Below are positions 23,253-36,044 of a stretch of 64,000 nucleotides of DNA, in pieces. Below the pieces are notes generated by a model. The model was not told the DNA's origin and did no database searches. It saw nothing but the letters and a program-made list of their open reading frames with translations. The stretch comes from Podocnemis expansa (Eukaryota; Chordata; Testudines; Podocnemididae). Made by a program: the position numbers and the translations under genes. Position 1 is the stretch's first letter. Each line of letters begins with the position of its first letter. The stretch is taken from contig ML681963.1 of NCBI GenBank assembly GCA_007922195.1, forward strand, positions 141,918,404-141,982,403, in the 5' to 3' direction.

Positions 23253-26200
23253 ATGCCAGCAGAGTACTCCTGATATGGATGCAGCTGTGCTGGCAGAGCT
23301 GCACATTGCACTGCTGTAATAAAACTAACCTCTCCCAACAAAGGTTTAAAAGCCCAAGGATCGGAAGAGGTGGTCCTGAGCAACATAGCTGTGCTAGCAG
23401 AAGTCTGTAGTGTGTAGCTGTCCTGAGACTTATTTCTGTAGGTGAACTAAACTTTCTTCAGAGTGAAAAGACTAGTGCTTTTCTATAATCTGGTGTGCAC
23501 AATAACTGGTGTCATCTGCACCTTTCCACATCACCTTTCCACTTAAATTTACAAATATCTTTAAAGAAAATCTTTTCAGGAACTTTTACTGGTAGAACTC
23601 CTCTAAGAAGAAAAGCACAGAAATCCAATTTTGTGCATATAACAGCATTTATTTGCTGTATTAAATATCTTCTAATTCCCTAACTCTTATTTATACAGTA
23701 TAGAAGTGTCTTTGTGATGACATAGCTATATTGATATGTGTGGATTAGTACACTTATTTCACAGCTGTCACATACTTTATATAGTACTGTGCTGATTACC
23801 GCTGTATTTGTATTCAGAATTAATTTTTGTTGCTTCTAATATTACTATGAATGAATGATTATCAAATGCAATACATGTAAAGAGGGGAATTTACCAAATT
23901 ATTCTTGACAGCTAAGATGTAGACTAACTGTTAAAGGTGTGATTGCACCCAAACTATTTTCTGGGGCAAGTATCACATCTTGCACATGCATACTTTCTGA
24001 AAGAAGTGTGGCACTAAACTAGGGCTATTCTTCCATTAAGTTGCAGTGGCACAGGTGTAGCAAATCAGCTGTGCTGCTGTAAGAGTGCTTATGAAGCTAC
24101 ATGATGTTGCCAGGAGAGAGCTTTCACAATAAGCACTCCTAAACAGCATCTCAAAGTGAGCAAGAACATTAGTAGCAAGATGTTGAATGTGAAGGGTAAT
24201 TGATACTCCACTTGATCACTTTTATTTTTAAAGTCGCAGTAAACACACAATATGAAGTCTAGCCTTTTCTGTTTCTTAGTGGTAATAGTTTAAAGATTTT
24301 TGGGTGCATAAAGCATTTCCTGGGAAATCCCCTAAGCAGATGATTTTATGTGGAAATGGTGAATAAGAGAAGAATTGCTGGAATAGCATTACTTCAGGCA
24401 AGTGGTCTTGGATGGAATAGTTTGTAGTGTGCAGTTCCGCTCTGCTTTTGCTGAACGCGTTCTCTCTAGATTAAGAGTTGCTGCTGCTGCTACTACCATG
24501 TATACCTATTGGGTGAAACCTGTTTAATTCTTATTCTGAAGCATATGATTAAGTTACGGTTGTCATCATCATGGTCACAGCACCTGTGAATTTGCCACTT
24601 ACATGGTTTTGTACTCTGGCTTGCTAGAATTTCCAGTCTCCTCATTTCTCTGTATAGCTGGGCAGATCTCCTGACCCAGAAGTTTCTACATCTTGATTTG
24701 AGCTCTGTGCTTAAGGGTTGGCTGGTTTAACAGCTTATACTGAATTTGAGAAGACCAGAAAAAAGGAGAAAATATTCCATCTGAAAGTCCACAGTCTATC
24801 AAATGGACCAGGTTCTTTAACTGAGCAAGAGTAAAAGATCTGAACTCAATTATTGTTCTGTTCTAGTTTTATTTTGAACTTTTTGTGCCAGGCAATCTAG
24901 CTTTTCTTCTCAGTTTAGTGAGAGTACCTGGTTTACAACTTCTGTAGTGCAAGCACTATATTTTTCAATCCTACCCAAATGGGATGCAATTCTGCCATTG
25001 GGTTGGTATGTTGTTTAAGCGTTGCCCAGTTTCTGGGGTTGCATGTGGTGTGTGTGCAAATGTTTACTGAATCATCCATTTTCAAAGACAGTATTCTTGA
25101 TCATGTTGGCTTGGAGAGCATGTGCATATTAATGGCTCATCCATTATTTGTGTTCCAGAAAAAGATAAAGATACACTCACATTCTCAGATTCTTGTAGAA
25201 GATGGCCTGTGATATCCACCTGAACCACTTACCAGCAGGCAAAGTTAGGCTGCATTAGCCCTGGTCAGGCAGTAACTTAAAACACTACTAAATCATTTTG
25301 TAAAATACTGAGATGGTGGTCTTTATAGTGTTATCCTTACATGCTCTAGAGAATAGTAAAAACTTCTAAGCTCATCAGACTCTCTCCACTAGTTCATGAC
25401 ATGTTAAGTGTTTCTCAGATGTGGCCACCAGGGGCTTTTCTTGTGGCTACAGCCTTTTGGGTGGTGATGGGAGGAAGGGGGGCAGGTAGGAAGCAGTGGG
25501 CCTTTATCCTCCCTGTTGATCCTGAATATGCTGCTGGAGCTGCCACCAGGGGTTGGGCCTGGCTTCTCCTCCATAACCCTCCAAGATACTGGGGCACAAC
25601 ACTGGAGAAGCAGGTAACTGGTGAGTTTCCTACTTTCTTGGGGGTGGTGGGGGTGGGGAGAGCTTCAGTACTGGGGTGGTGTGGATAACAGCCTCTGGCT
25701 GTGGGGTTTTGAGCTCCAGGCTCCTGTTGCCTCCCCAACTCCTCTTCCACCCTAGACCCCATCACCCTTTCCCCTGTGTGTTTCCCCAGTCTACTGACTT
25801 CTTTTCTTCTTCCCCTTCCTCTTTTCCTACTCCCTTCATTATCTTTAGCCCAAGCTACCTCCCCAGCAAGGGCTTAATTTGTTCCTATACTTACCAGGGC
25901 TGAGTAAATCTGTGAAAATGTTTCATTTTTTCATAGCCTCCCAGTTAACTAAGTCATCTGTGAAAGCAGATATTAAAAACATATTTGTTTTTCCTAAAGT
26001 TAAATGAGTATGTTACGGAAAAGTGTCAGCTGCTATAAGCAAGAGTTGGTTGTTGCACTCTGCGGCCATTAACTTTTTTGTGAGATCCCTTGTGTTAAGG
26101 TACATTTCACCAGGCTTCAAATGCATGCCTCAGAAACATCTCTCTGTTGTTCGGAGATGCAAAGATGCTACCTGAAGTTCCATTGGTATTTTCACACAGT

Positions 26201-26258
26201 GTTACTCCAAGAACTTGGCCTGTAGAGCAGATGCTCTGAGGCAGACAACCTTGCTATC

Positions 26259-26443
26259 TCCAAAGTGGTAGCCATGTTAGTCTAGTTCAGCACAACAAAC
26301 AAGGAGTCCTGTGGCACTTTTAATTTATTTATTTCACAAGCTTTCATGGGAGAAACTCCCCCTTCAGTTTTTCTCCCATGGAAGCTCATGTGATAAATTT
26401 TTTAGGCTTTAAAAGTGCCACAGGACTTCTTGTTTGTTTAACC
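26259..26443. repeat. Palindromic snap-back repeat, copy 6
   Basis: The left arm reads CTCCAAAGTGGTAGCCATGT, TAGTCTAGTTCAGCACAAC and AAGGAGTCCTGTGGCAC. The right arm reads AAAGTGCCACAGGACTTCTT and GTTTGTTT. The inner cores TTCATGGGAGAAACTCCC and TTTCTCCCATGGAAGCTCAT are inverted. The right outer arm ends early. Confidence 0.82.
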
Positions 26444-26937
26444 TAGCAATTGTTAATCAAATAAAAGTCTTCAGACCCACCTCCTTTGTGTCTGGGAACT
26501 TCTTGTCACTTGCCTGTGTGGGTACCTGGAAGGGGTCCCTGCAGAATGCATTTGAAGAAGGTCCATTTGGTGGTAAATCTTTGCTGGCTTACCTCCTTCC
26601 TCACTGTTTGAGTCTGAGGGCATACTGTTAGTGGAAGGAGCTGAATATCAGTTGGGATTATACCCTCTATTTACTTGAGTGAGATTGGAAAGACAGGTAT
26701 AAAATTTCCTGATGGACACTTCTTGAAAAGAATTTCCTTCTTTTGCAAAGTGAATTTGTGTAAGCAGACATCTTGGGCACAGTTATTATGGAAAGTAAAT
26801 TGTTTATTTCAAAACAGTTTATTCAATATTCTCTTACCCCAGGTTTTCAAAAGGCCACAAAGCAATTAGCCATGTTAGTCCCATTCCCTTTAGTGAGAAT
26901 CATAAAGAGAAAATCTTAAACACTTCAGAATAAACCC

Positions 26938-27339
26938 CACTGGGTATGTCTACACAGCAGTTAGACACCTCTTCATGGCCCATACCAGCAGACTTGGTCT
27001 GTGGGAGCTCTTTTGTCATATATGGTACTTGGACTACAGCCTGAGTTCTGGGGCCCTCCCACCTCACAGTCCTATAGCCTGGGCTCTAGTCTAGGGGCGT
27101 TGCGGGTGCCAGGCTGACAGGGCTTGAGCCCTCAGTCCATTGCCAGGTCAGCTGTGGCAGTGGCTGTGCACGAGCCTTAGTTCTAGCGTGCTGAGCCCTG
27201 GGTGTTTTCCCAGGCCAGCAGCATTTCTGTCCCAGCCTGTATCTGAATATCTACACTGCAGTTTAACAGCCCTGAGAGCTTGAGTCAGTTTTCACAGGTA
27301 AGTTTCAGGTTTTTAATTGCAGTGTGCACATACCCAGTG
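26938..27339. mobile_element. MITE with CACTGGGTATGTCTACAC ends
   Basis: The ends CACTGGGTATG and CATACCCAGTG are perfectly inverted over 11 bp, extending with mismatches into GTCTACACAGCAGTTA and TTAATTGCAGTGTGCACA. The GC-rich interior (GAGCCCTGGGTG, GGGCTCTAGTCTAGGG) matches a dispersed family I know from turtle and crocodilian DNA. The superfamily is uncertain; the 'ggtatgtctacac' ends resemble those of the Harbinger-like element at 35639. Confidence 0.7.
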
Positions 27340-29402
27340 AACTATATCTGCAATTAAGTGACTAGCCACTAGGTGTCATTCTGTTCCAGCAATGGTCTTG
27401 CAGACCAATTCCTAATAAAGTTTTAGTGATAAAAGTTCCTTTGTGACTGAAACAGGAATAAGCATTTCCTCATGATTTGCCTGAAATGCCTAGTCAAAAA
27501 GTTTAAATTGCTATTTTTTTTAAAAACTGTAAAATTGTCTGATTTCTATAATTTGTTCGATTTAACATCTTTTTTTCTAGTCGGATGCAGCCTGTTATCA
27601 GAAATTCACACTATGATCTTTCTAGGTCATTCATTGGTGAAAGAGTCTGCATTTGGAACTCAGTGCAAAACAAGACTGTTAATCTTGATGTCCAAGACAG
27701 ACTAGAATCTTTCTCTTCCGCGGTCCTTAGTAGTACTAACTGGAGTAAAAAGGAGGGGGAAGAGATGGTTTGTCATGACAGTAATTGGATAAGACTGGAA
27801 TTATATTCAGGGAGAAAATGTTGAGTAACTAGGAGTCACTTTTACAGAGTCCACAAAAGATGTGCAATACTAGTCTGGACCAGAAACAACAGTGGAGTAT
27901 TCTTCCATGATATTAAACTTCACTTTTGAATGTTTATTTTTCGTTAGTAAGAAGACCACTTTCATGCCACCCAGTGACTAGCATTCTCTCCTTGATTTAC
28001 AGAGGGGTGTGCTAGTGGTTATACTGTTTTGCTGAAACATCTAGCTTCCAAAGCGCTATGCTTGAAGAAGACCAAATCAAACCTTTCAAACTCTGTCCTA
28101 GTAGGCCAGTGGTGTACACAATGGTATATACTCGCACAGTTCCAATCATTTATACCCAGACCTCAACAATATTTATATGCCTGACTCCCAGATTGAGCTG
28201 TTGAGCTAGTGGTTTAGCATAGGCGGCAGACTAAATAACAGGGACTTACTTCATCAGATAAAACCTCTACAGCTAGCAAAGGAATAGTATTAATGGGCTT
28301 GAAAAGAAGTTCCCTTTTTTGACTAAAAAGATGCCTGCAAGTCAGGGCTACAAGATTTTAAAAGTGGATTGTTAAACCTTCATCAAGGGCCTGACGTATA
28401 TCTTACCAGGAAAGAAAATCTTGTCTTAGTGTGGCTTCAGATATCTTAATGTATGCAAACTCGTTCTGAAATGATAAACTCTGATTTCAGTGACCATTTT
28501 CAATGAACAGTGCTCTAATTGGAATAAAAAAAAATTTAAATCTGCAGTAGGTTAGTAAGGTATGAAAGCCAAGGGCTAGCATAATAGCATGAGTGTATTG
28601 AGATTTGCCTGTCATCTTGCTTTTATAGCTTAGTCCACTTTAGTATTGAATATTTCTATGCAGTGCTACAAAGGTGGTGTGTTGCCTTTCATGGTGGATG
28701 GCGGACTCAATGCCCCAAGAAAATTGCAGTCTAGCTAGTGATTAGAAAGGAGGTTTTCTGTTTCCACAACCTACTGCAATATATCTTCAGGAAATCTAAT
28801 CTGAGCATTGCAAATTATATCTCATTAAAAGATGCTGTGAAATTATGAAGGTAGGGGTCTATAGACTGACTGCTTTGTATCTGTTCCTGTCTTTCATCCT
28901 TGAAGGCGAAACTGTTCATTTTCTGGTAAAAGGTAGATTAATGTTTCTTTTCCATGTCTTACTCTTTCCTCCCCCGTTTTTCACTTGTCATCAGGGCTTG
29001 AGTACTTTGCTCTGGGTAAGTTTTTCCTGAGCTCTTAACTTACTCCATCCTATTGGATCAAGAATCTTTGCATGAGCTCATTGAAACTGCTTTTCATTTG
29101 CACACAGCTTATCATACCATAGGGCATTGTACTTGGATGTCACAATACACTAGTTTTAATATATCTCTTTTGAGCTGTAAGGGCACCTTTGCCCTGTTGC
29201 AGATGCTAATGGTTTTTAGAGGTTTAATTTTTCACCGGAGGCTTCAGAATTAAGCACAGCTGGTTATAGGAACATCTATAGGTACAAAATTATTAGATTT
29301 TAGGATTTTTAAACTAAAACACTATGAAATGAGTAGATTTCTAACATATTACTAGCCTTCTTAGTCATCAGTACACAAAGGCAAGCTGTACTGGACAGAT
29401 GT

Positions 29403-29442
29403 TTAAATTAAATTAAATTAATTAAATTAAAATTAAATTAAT
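29403..29442. repeat. AATTAAATT-type simple repeat
   Basis: A short low-complexity tract of overlapping TTAAATTAAA units, followed at 29541-29592 by runs of G and of C. These are ordinary microsatellite-like sequences and may vary in length between individuals. Confidence 0.85.
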
Positions 29443-30289
29443 TGGCCACATCTGATTCAGGTAGCCTTGTGGGTTAACTCAGGTAGTTAAACTCAGGTAG
29501 ACATTCTTAATGTCAAGTGGAAACTTAGTGCTTCTCCCTTTTGGGGGGGGGGGGGGGGCATATCTTGGCCCATGCCATTGATCCCCCCCCCCGGTGGAAG
29601 GCAAGGAAACTTTAATTTCTTGGAAGCTCATCCATGAACAAAAGCTTGATAAAGCTTCCTATCCTTTATTTGCCTTTCTTGACCATGTTACCATATGGGA
29701 CTGAAGCCTTCCATCTTGCATTCTTATGGTGAAGCTTCTTCACCACCATGTTTGGAAGCCGTATTAATTTTGGTTATTAATCTTAACCAAGTCAGCTAAT
29801 GTTTATTCCTGTGAGAGCTCTACTCAAAGCAGTTGGGCCCACATTAACAAAAGCCCTTCAGCACTGTGGTTTTGAGTGTTGCAGCACCTTAATTTTGGGA
29901 TCCTCAAATCACAGGACCACACTGCGACTTACAAAACCCAGGCTAAGCACCTGGACTCCCTATACATTTTATGGGGAGAGATTAGCCCCTTAGAGTGCTA
30001 GTCACAAAGCCCTTATGTCAGGCTGGGAGCCATCTAAACTAGTGACAGAGTGATACCAATAAGAAGGTTGTGTGCTAGGTCCCTTCACTCGCTGAGATAA
30101 GTTCCCCAGTTTGGACTGCAGAGAGGTACAGATTTCTGCTAGTGATTTTTTTTTTTTTTTTTTAAACCTCTGAACCCTTTGAGGTTAGGCACTTTAGGAG
30201 TGTGGGGGTGTGTTGTTTTTTAAGCAGGAAGTAAGTGGTGGAGGAGAACATCTATTTTAACTTCTAGCCTAGGAATCAGGATATTCCTC

Positions 30290-30662
30290 TAGGATGTGGG
30301 AGAAGCCTGGTTCAAGCACTCCCCCTCCCCGCCCAACCTTGTGAAAAGTTGTTTGAACATGGATCTGCCACCTCTCAAGTGAGTACTCTACCCACTGAGC
30401 TATGGGATACTGTAGTGTGGGTGTTGTTTCTGTTGAAGCAATTCCACTGTGAATGAATAATTAGTGATGGAAGCAGGGAGATTGGATTTTGGTTCTCCTA
30501 CATCCTTGGCAAGTCCTCTAAACACCAAGCTATAGAATCATTCTCATGCTTGTGTATACCTGTCAGTCCATTCGTCTATGTGCTCTGCCTTTCTGCCATC
30601 TCATCTCACCTCCATGACTTCTTATGCATAGTGGGACCCTAACCACTGGGCTACAGTTATGA
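30290..30662. repeat. Cluster of tRNA-like modules
   Basis: Three minus-strand modules have a tRNA D-arm/A-box appearance. They read, reversed, ATAGCTCAGTGGGTAGAGTA (about 30402-30383), ATAGCTTGGTGTTTAGAGGA (30533-30514) and GTAGCCCAGTGGTTAGGGTC (30654-30635). The first is followed by an anticodon-arm-like stretch and a B-box-like TGTTCAAAC (30357-30349). A + strand CCTGGTTCAAGC B-box lies at about 30307-30318. Stems are imperfect, so these are tRNA-derived repeats rather than working tRNA genes. Confidence 0.55.
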
Positions 30663-33424
30663 GGGAAGTTCTTTCTTAGCTGTTGTGTGAATTAGTCTGA
30701 GGGGCCGAATCCAGTCACTGAGATGCCTAGTAGATCTGGTCCTGTGCACGTTATCTAGTTAAACACCTGTCTTCTCCTGGCTCATGAAGTATTCTGATAC
30801 TTGAGAGAGAGAGGCTTCCAGACCTTAGACAGTGTGCATTCCCAGAGACATAAACATAGGCATCTTGGAAACATTTTGACTACAAAAACTTACTGAGTGA
30901 CTTTAGGAGGCTACAGGGTTCACCAGGAGTTTTTTTGAATTGGTGTGAAGCCTAAAATGAGGACTTAAGCATCTAAACTCAAACTGAAGTTCAAGTCTAG
31001 GTTTAGGTGGTGAAGTATTTTTGAGAACCCCGAGGCCTTAGTCAGTAGTTTAACAGACAATTCCCTTTCCCTTGAATGTTTTGTCAAAGCAATATACATT
31101 GACTAACCCTTCACTTTTAATTCTTAAGTAGATATTGTGACATCCTCAATTTGATTTATAAAAAGTCCAATCAAGTGCCTTCATGAACAGCTAGATTTCT
31201 TATTTAGTAAATGGCATCTGACTTGTATCCTGAAATTCAGACAAAAGTGATGCAAATAAAATATAAACAACATGAATGGCTTTGGTCTATCGTATTGGTC
31301 TGCCCAGAGCACCAGAATTATTATGGGATTGAAAAGTATTCATGTTTTCCACAATATTGGCCCATTTCTCAATTAATGCCATAATTTAATACATTATTCA
31401 TCAGACAACTTGATGGTTTTTTTTTAAAAAAATAACCTATAGTTTTTAGCACCAAAAATCCTGGTGTATGAGTCTTTTTGTACAAAACAAACATTTAGGG
31501 GAATTTACGTAGGTATGAGAGAGTTTCTTGCCTTCAGAAAGCTCCCCTCCCCAGTGGAGTTTCCTCTGAATGATTAAAATGGTATAAGGAATTATATTAT
31601 GTAGTTCATATGTTTCATTCTGTTAAGTTTTCAGGAAAAGAAAAGAATGTAAGGCATTTGACTGTACTAGAAGTTAAGAAGCAAAATATTTGTGTAATGC
31701 ATAGTGTGCAATTTGGATAAAATCTTTCCCTTGCTGCGTGCACGGCTGTTCATAAATGATCATAATATGCAATTAACTGACTTGCTATTTTACATGTTTG
31801 TTTTATATATTGGTGTGTCATTGCTTATACCAGCATGTTTGCCACTGCAGTTGCACTGAATGCATTAAGAGAACCGACTGTTTTTAACTTAAAAAACTTT
31901 CTATGCAATATTGAGGCAAGAACACAAGCTTAACAAGCCTCTGGTTACCTAGATCACTTTTTACTCTTCTTGTTAAGAATAGGAACTGTGTTAGGAATTC
32001 TCCATCAATACCAGTACAGCCTTTGAGTTTACACTTTCATTAAAAATCCTTGCTAATGGGCTTGCAATTTCATGTGACAGTTCCTTTAATGTTCTTGGAT
32101 AGAGATTATCTGGGACCCCCCAATTTAGTCCCATTAAGCTGTTCAAGTTTGGCTTCTACCTTGGATATGGTAATTATTACCTCTGTCGTCATTCTTATTA
32201 GCCACCCTGCCATTATCCCCCCTTCTTCAGCTCTTCATTAGCCTGACTGAAAATGGAGGCAAAGTATTTATTTAGTTTACTGGTAGATAATGGGCCATGT
32301 CTAGACTATCCTTAACCACTAGCCCATCCTTGGTGCTTAGTGGTCATACTTCATTTGTTTTATTTCTGTTTGCATGTCTATGAAACCTTTTCACTATTGG
32401 CTTTAGTTACTTTGCAAGGTTCATTTCTACTTGGCTTTTGACATTTCTTTCTCTATCCCTATAGATTCTGACTTCAGGAGGTAGCCTTCCTGGCCGATTC
32501 TTCCCTTCTTCCACTCCTTGTAGGCTTTCTCTTAATCGCCTGTCTGGGGTGCTTGTTTATCTAGCTTGATCTACAGTTCGTTCTTATGATTTTTCTTTCC
32601 CTTTCCTTGGAATGCAAGCTTCAGATAGTTCCTGTAATGTAGACTTTAGGTAATTCCAAGTCTCCTCCATCTTTAGGTACAAGAGTTCTTCAGTCCAACC
32701 CACTTACCCAAGTAACTCTCAATTTTTTAAAAGTTTTACCATACTTTGCTTAAGAGGCTATGGTGAGGGACCTTGTCAAAAGCTTTTTGAAAAGCTAAGT
32801 ACATTCTATCCGCTGGATCAGTCTTGTCCATATATTTGTTTTTCCACTCAAAGGATTCTGATAGGTGAGTCATGATTTTCATTTACAGAAGCTGTGTTGA
32901 TCTTTCCCCAACAAGTCCTGTTGATCTGTGTATCTGATAATTCTGCTCTTTACTGTTTTTTTTCAACCAATTTGCATGGTACTGAAATTAGGCTTACTGG
33001 GCTATAACTGCCAGTGTTGCCTCTGGAGCCTTTAAAGTAATGAATGTGTCTCAGTAGCTATCCTCAAGTCATCTGGAACTGAAGCTGATTTAAGTGGTAG
33101 GTTAGATACCGCAGATGTTGGTTCTGCAATTTCACATAAAAGCTCCTTTGGAACTCTTGAGTAAACAGAGATAAGTCACCAGAAATGGATAGTATTCAGT
33201 TCATCAATTTGTTTAAAAACCTGTCCTATTGGCCAGTTCCTTAGATAATGTCAAGTAAAAAAGAAAGACTCAGGTGTGTGAATCTCCCTCGGATCTCTGG
33301 AGTGAAGAGTGATGCAAGGAATTCATTTACTGTATCCACAATGCCCCTTTCTTCCTTGAGTGCTCCTGTAGCATTTCAGTCATCCGATGGCTCCACTGAT
33401 TGTTTGACAGACTTCTTGCTTCTC

Positions 33425-34500
33425 ATGGAATCACAGAATAATTAGGCCTGGAAGGGACCTCATGAAGTCATCTGGTCCTACCCCATGCTAAAAGCTGGAG
33501 TACTTCTGCTAAATCATCCCAGCCAAGGTTTTATCCAACCAGCTCTTAACAGTTTTTCCAAAGATGAAGATTCCACCACCTTCCTTGGCAACCTACTCCA
33601 GTGCTTCACTGCCCTCTTAGTGAAACAGTTTTTCCTAGTATTCAACCTAGACCTCTCCAGCTGCAGCTTGAAATCATTGCTCCTTGTTCTGTCCTCTGTC
33701 AGAACTGAGTATTCTCAAGCTTCCTCTTCTTTTCAGTTTCCAAAGGATAGCCCTGTTAGCCTAGTCAAGCAAAAAAACCAAGAAGTCGTGTGGCACTTTA
33801 AGACTAACATTTTATTTTTCACATGAGCTTTCGTGGGAGAATATCCCACTTCGTCAGATGCTTCAAAGATGTAAGTTCACCCATCTTCGAAGCATCTGAC
33901 AAAGTGGGATTTTCTCCCATGAAAGCTCACGTGAAAAATAAATCTGTTAGTCTTAAAGTGCCACATGACTGTTTTTTTCCTCTTCTTTGCAGCACCCCTT
34001 CGAGTAGTTGAAGGTAGTAATCAAATCTCAGCTCAGCTGATTTAGTCTGCAGAAGAGAAGACCAAGTTCCTTCAGTCTCTCCTCGTAAGTCGTGTGCCCC
34101 ATCCCGCTACTCATTTTTGTTGTCCTCTGCTGGACTTCCTAATTTGTTCACATCCTTTTTGTAGTGGGGAGCCCAAAATTGGGCACAGGATTCCAGATGG
34201 TCTGACCACTGCCAAATAGAGGGGAATAATCACATCCCTTGATCTGCTGGCAACATGCCTACTGGTGCAGTCCCTCCAATATACTGTTGCCTTTTTGGCA
34301 ACAAGGGCACACTGTTGACTCGTATCCAGCTTCCTCTCACCATAACCCCCAGATCCGTTTTTACAGTGCTGCTACTTAGTCAGCCAGTCCCTAACCTGTA
34401 GCAGTACATGAGATTTTTCTGTCCTAGGTGCAGGACTTCGTACTTGTCTTTGTTGAACCTTGTGAGATTTTGTTTGGCTGTATGCTTTAATTTGTCTAGG
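33425..34500 (-). mobile_element. Younger CR1 3'-end copy inside the older LINE
   Basis: It begins on the + strand with ATGGAATCACAGAATAATTA, GGCCTGGAAGGGACC and GAAGTCATCTGGTCC, the reverse complement of the CR1 3' end. It continues through typical CR1 text to about 34500, where sequence of the older LINE resumes. It is itself split at 33737-33977 by a palindromic repeat. Confidence 0.85.
33737..33977. repeat. Palindromic snap-back repeat, copy 7, near full length with 15-bp duplication
   Basis: The left arm starts TTTCCAAAGGATAGCCCTGT and continues through AGTCGTGTGGCACTTTAAGA and CACATGAGCTTTCGTGGGAG. The right arm mirrors it (CTCCCATGAAAGCTCACGTG, AGTCTTAAAGTGCCACATGA). The flanks TCCTCTTCTTTTCAG (33722-33736) and TCCTCTTCTTTGCAG (33978-33992) match at 14 of 15 bases. 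Because the surrounding CR1 normally has this text once, the duplication is well supported. Confidence 0.88.
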
Positions 34501-34989
34501 TCTTCTGATGTAATTTTTTTGTATTATTGTCTTTGTTAACTGCATTTTCAGTTTTTTTTAGATGTCCTAATCATACTTGACCTGCCTAATTTTTTGCTCC
34601 TTTTTATTTTGCTGAATAGGATCTGACTTCCAATTTTTAAAGATGCTTTTTTTGCCTGATTCTTTTACTCCATTTAGCCATGGTGGCATTTTTTGGTTCT
34701 CTTACTATTCTATTTAATTTGGGGATAAATTTTAATTACACCCTCCATTATAGTTTTTGGAAGTTTTCCATTCATCTTATAGGCCTTTTACTCTTGTGAC
34801 TGCTCCTTTTAACTTCTGTTTAACTAGCTTCCTCGTTTTTGTGTGGTTGCCCTTTATGAAGTTAAAAGCTACTGTGGTGAGCTTCTTTGGTATTCTTTCT
34901 TTCCCTCCACCCACTCTGATGTTTAAGCTTAATTATTTTATGGTTGCTATTACCAAGCAGTTCAGCTATATTAATTGCTTGGACTAGAT

Positions 34990-35160
34990 CAGGGGTCTCA
35001 AACTAAAATCACTCTGCGGGGCCGCGTGAGAACTAGTACATTAGCCCAAGGGCCGCACCACTGAATCATTTTCATGCAATGATATTACAAATACTGGTAA
35101 CAATAGTGTTGTTGCAGACTGCAGAAAATAGCTTTAGGGGCTGCGTGTTTGAGACCCCTG
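34990..35160. mobile_element. hAT-type MITE, CAGGGGTCTCAAAC family
   Basis: A 171-bp element has perfect 14-bp inverted ends CAGGGGTCTCAAAC and GTTTGAGACCCCTG and exact 8-bp flanks GACTAGAT (34982-34989, 35161-35168). It interrupts the older LINE, upstream (in LINE sense) of the reverse transcriptase remnant. Confidence 0.96.
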
Positions 35161-35529
35161 GACTAGATCCTGCAGTCCACTTTGCACTAAATCAAGAATT
35201 CTTTCTTTCCATGTGGGTTCCAGGACTAGCTTTTCCTAGAAGAAGTCACTGATAGTCTATAGACTTTATTTCTGCATCCTGTCTCGAGCTGACACATACC
35301 CAGTCAGTATGGTGGTATTTGAAATTGCCCATTATTAGTGGTTTGGGTTTTTATATCGTCTCTGATCTTCACAATCATATACATTGTCTTGCTGATTAGG
35401 TGGTCAGTAGTTTATTCCTACTACTGTATTTTTTGCAACTTTTTCCTTCTACACGCTGTCTATTATACTGCACCAACAGGAAATGCATTCCCTTTGTAGT
35501 GCTACACCTCCTGAAAAAGTGGTTTTATT

Positions 35530-35635
35530 ACATTGATTTCTGAATCAATTGAGCATGTCTTTGCCGGCAGATCAGTTGGTCCAGATAAATTGATTTGACA
35601 GTGGTGAATTTTCCATTGTAAGTGTAGACATAGCC
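35530..35635. mobile_element. Partial Harbinger-like MITE (right end)
   Basis: The sequence ends AGTGTAGACATAGCC directly before TAA and a complete second element. Its left part is not recognisable, so it is either a truncated relative or the remains of a copy into whose edge the second one inserted. Confidence 0.6.
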
Positions 35636-35638
35636 TAA

Positions 35639-36044
35639 GGCTATGTCTACACTGGCAAGTTAATTCAAATTAAGGAGGCTTAATTTGAACAACCTTAGTC
35701 CCTGTCTATACTAGCCTTTCATTAGTTTGAATTCAGAAATTCCTTAATTCAAAGTAATGAATGCTTAATTAAACTAGTAACTACCACCAGTTAGTTAGAA
35801 CTAAGCACTTAGTTCGATCGTTACTACGGGTACTGGAGACTAGGACTAACATTTAGTTCAAACTTAAGTTTGAACTAAGGGCAGTTAGTTTAAATTAGTC
35901 CACTTTAATTTAACCTAATGTCAGTTCAAACTAGTCCACTTTGTTAATTTGAACTAATAAGTTTGAGTTTAGTTTGAACTGACCTCACATGTATTAGTTT
36001 GAACTAACAAATTCGAGCTAACATTCTGAAGTGTAGACATAGCC
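35639..36044. mobile_element. Harbinger-like MITE with TAA target duplication
   Basis: A 406-bp element has perfect 15-bp inverted ends GGCTATGTCTACACT and AGTGTAGACATAGCC. It is flanked by TAA on both sides (35636-35638 and 36045-36047). A 3-bp TAA/TTA duplication is typical of the PIF/Harbinger superfamily. The interior repeats variations of TTAGTTTGAACTAA many times. It splits the endonuclease part of the older LINE. Confidence 0.9.

Noticed and set aside
28190..28230. tRNA-like phrase with a TAGTGGTTTAGCA A-box
   Set aside because: No B-box at the right distance and no foldable stems, so it does not support a tRNA or SINE call.
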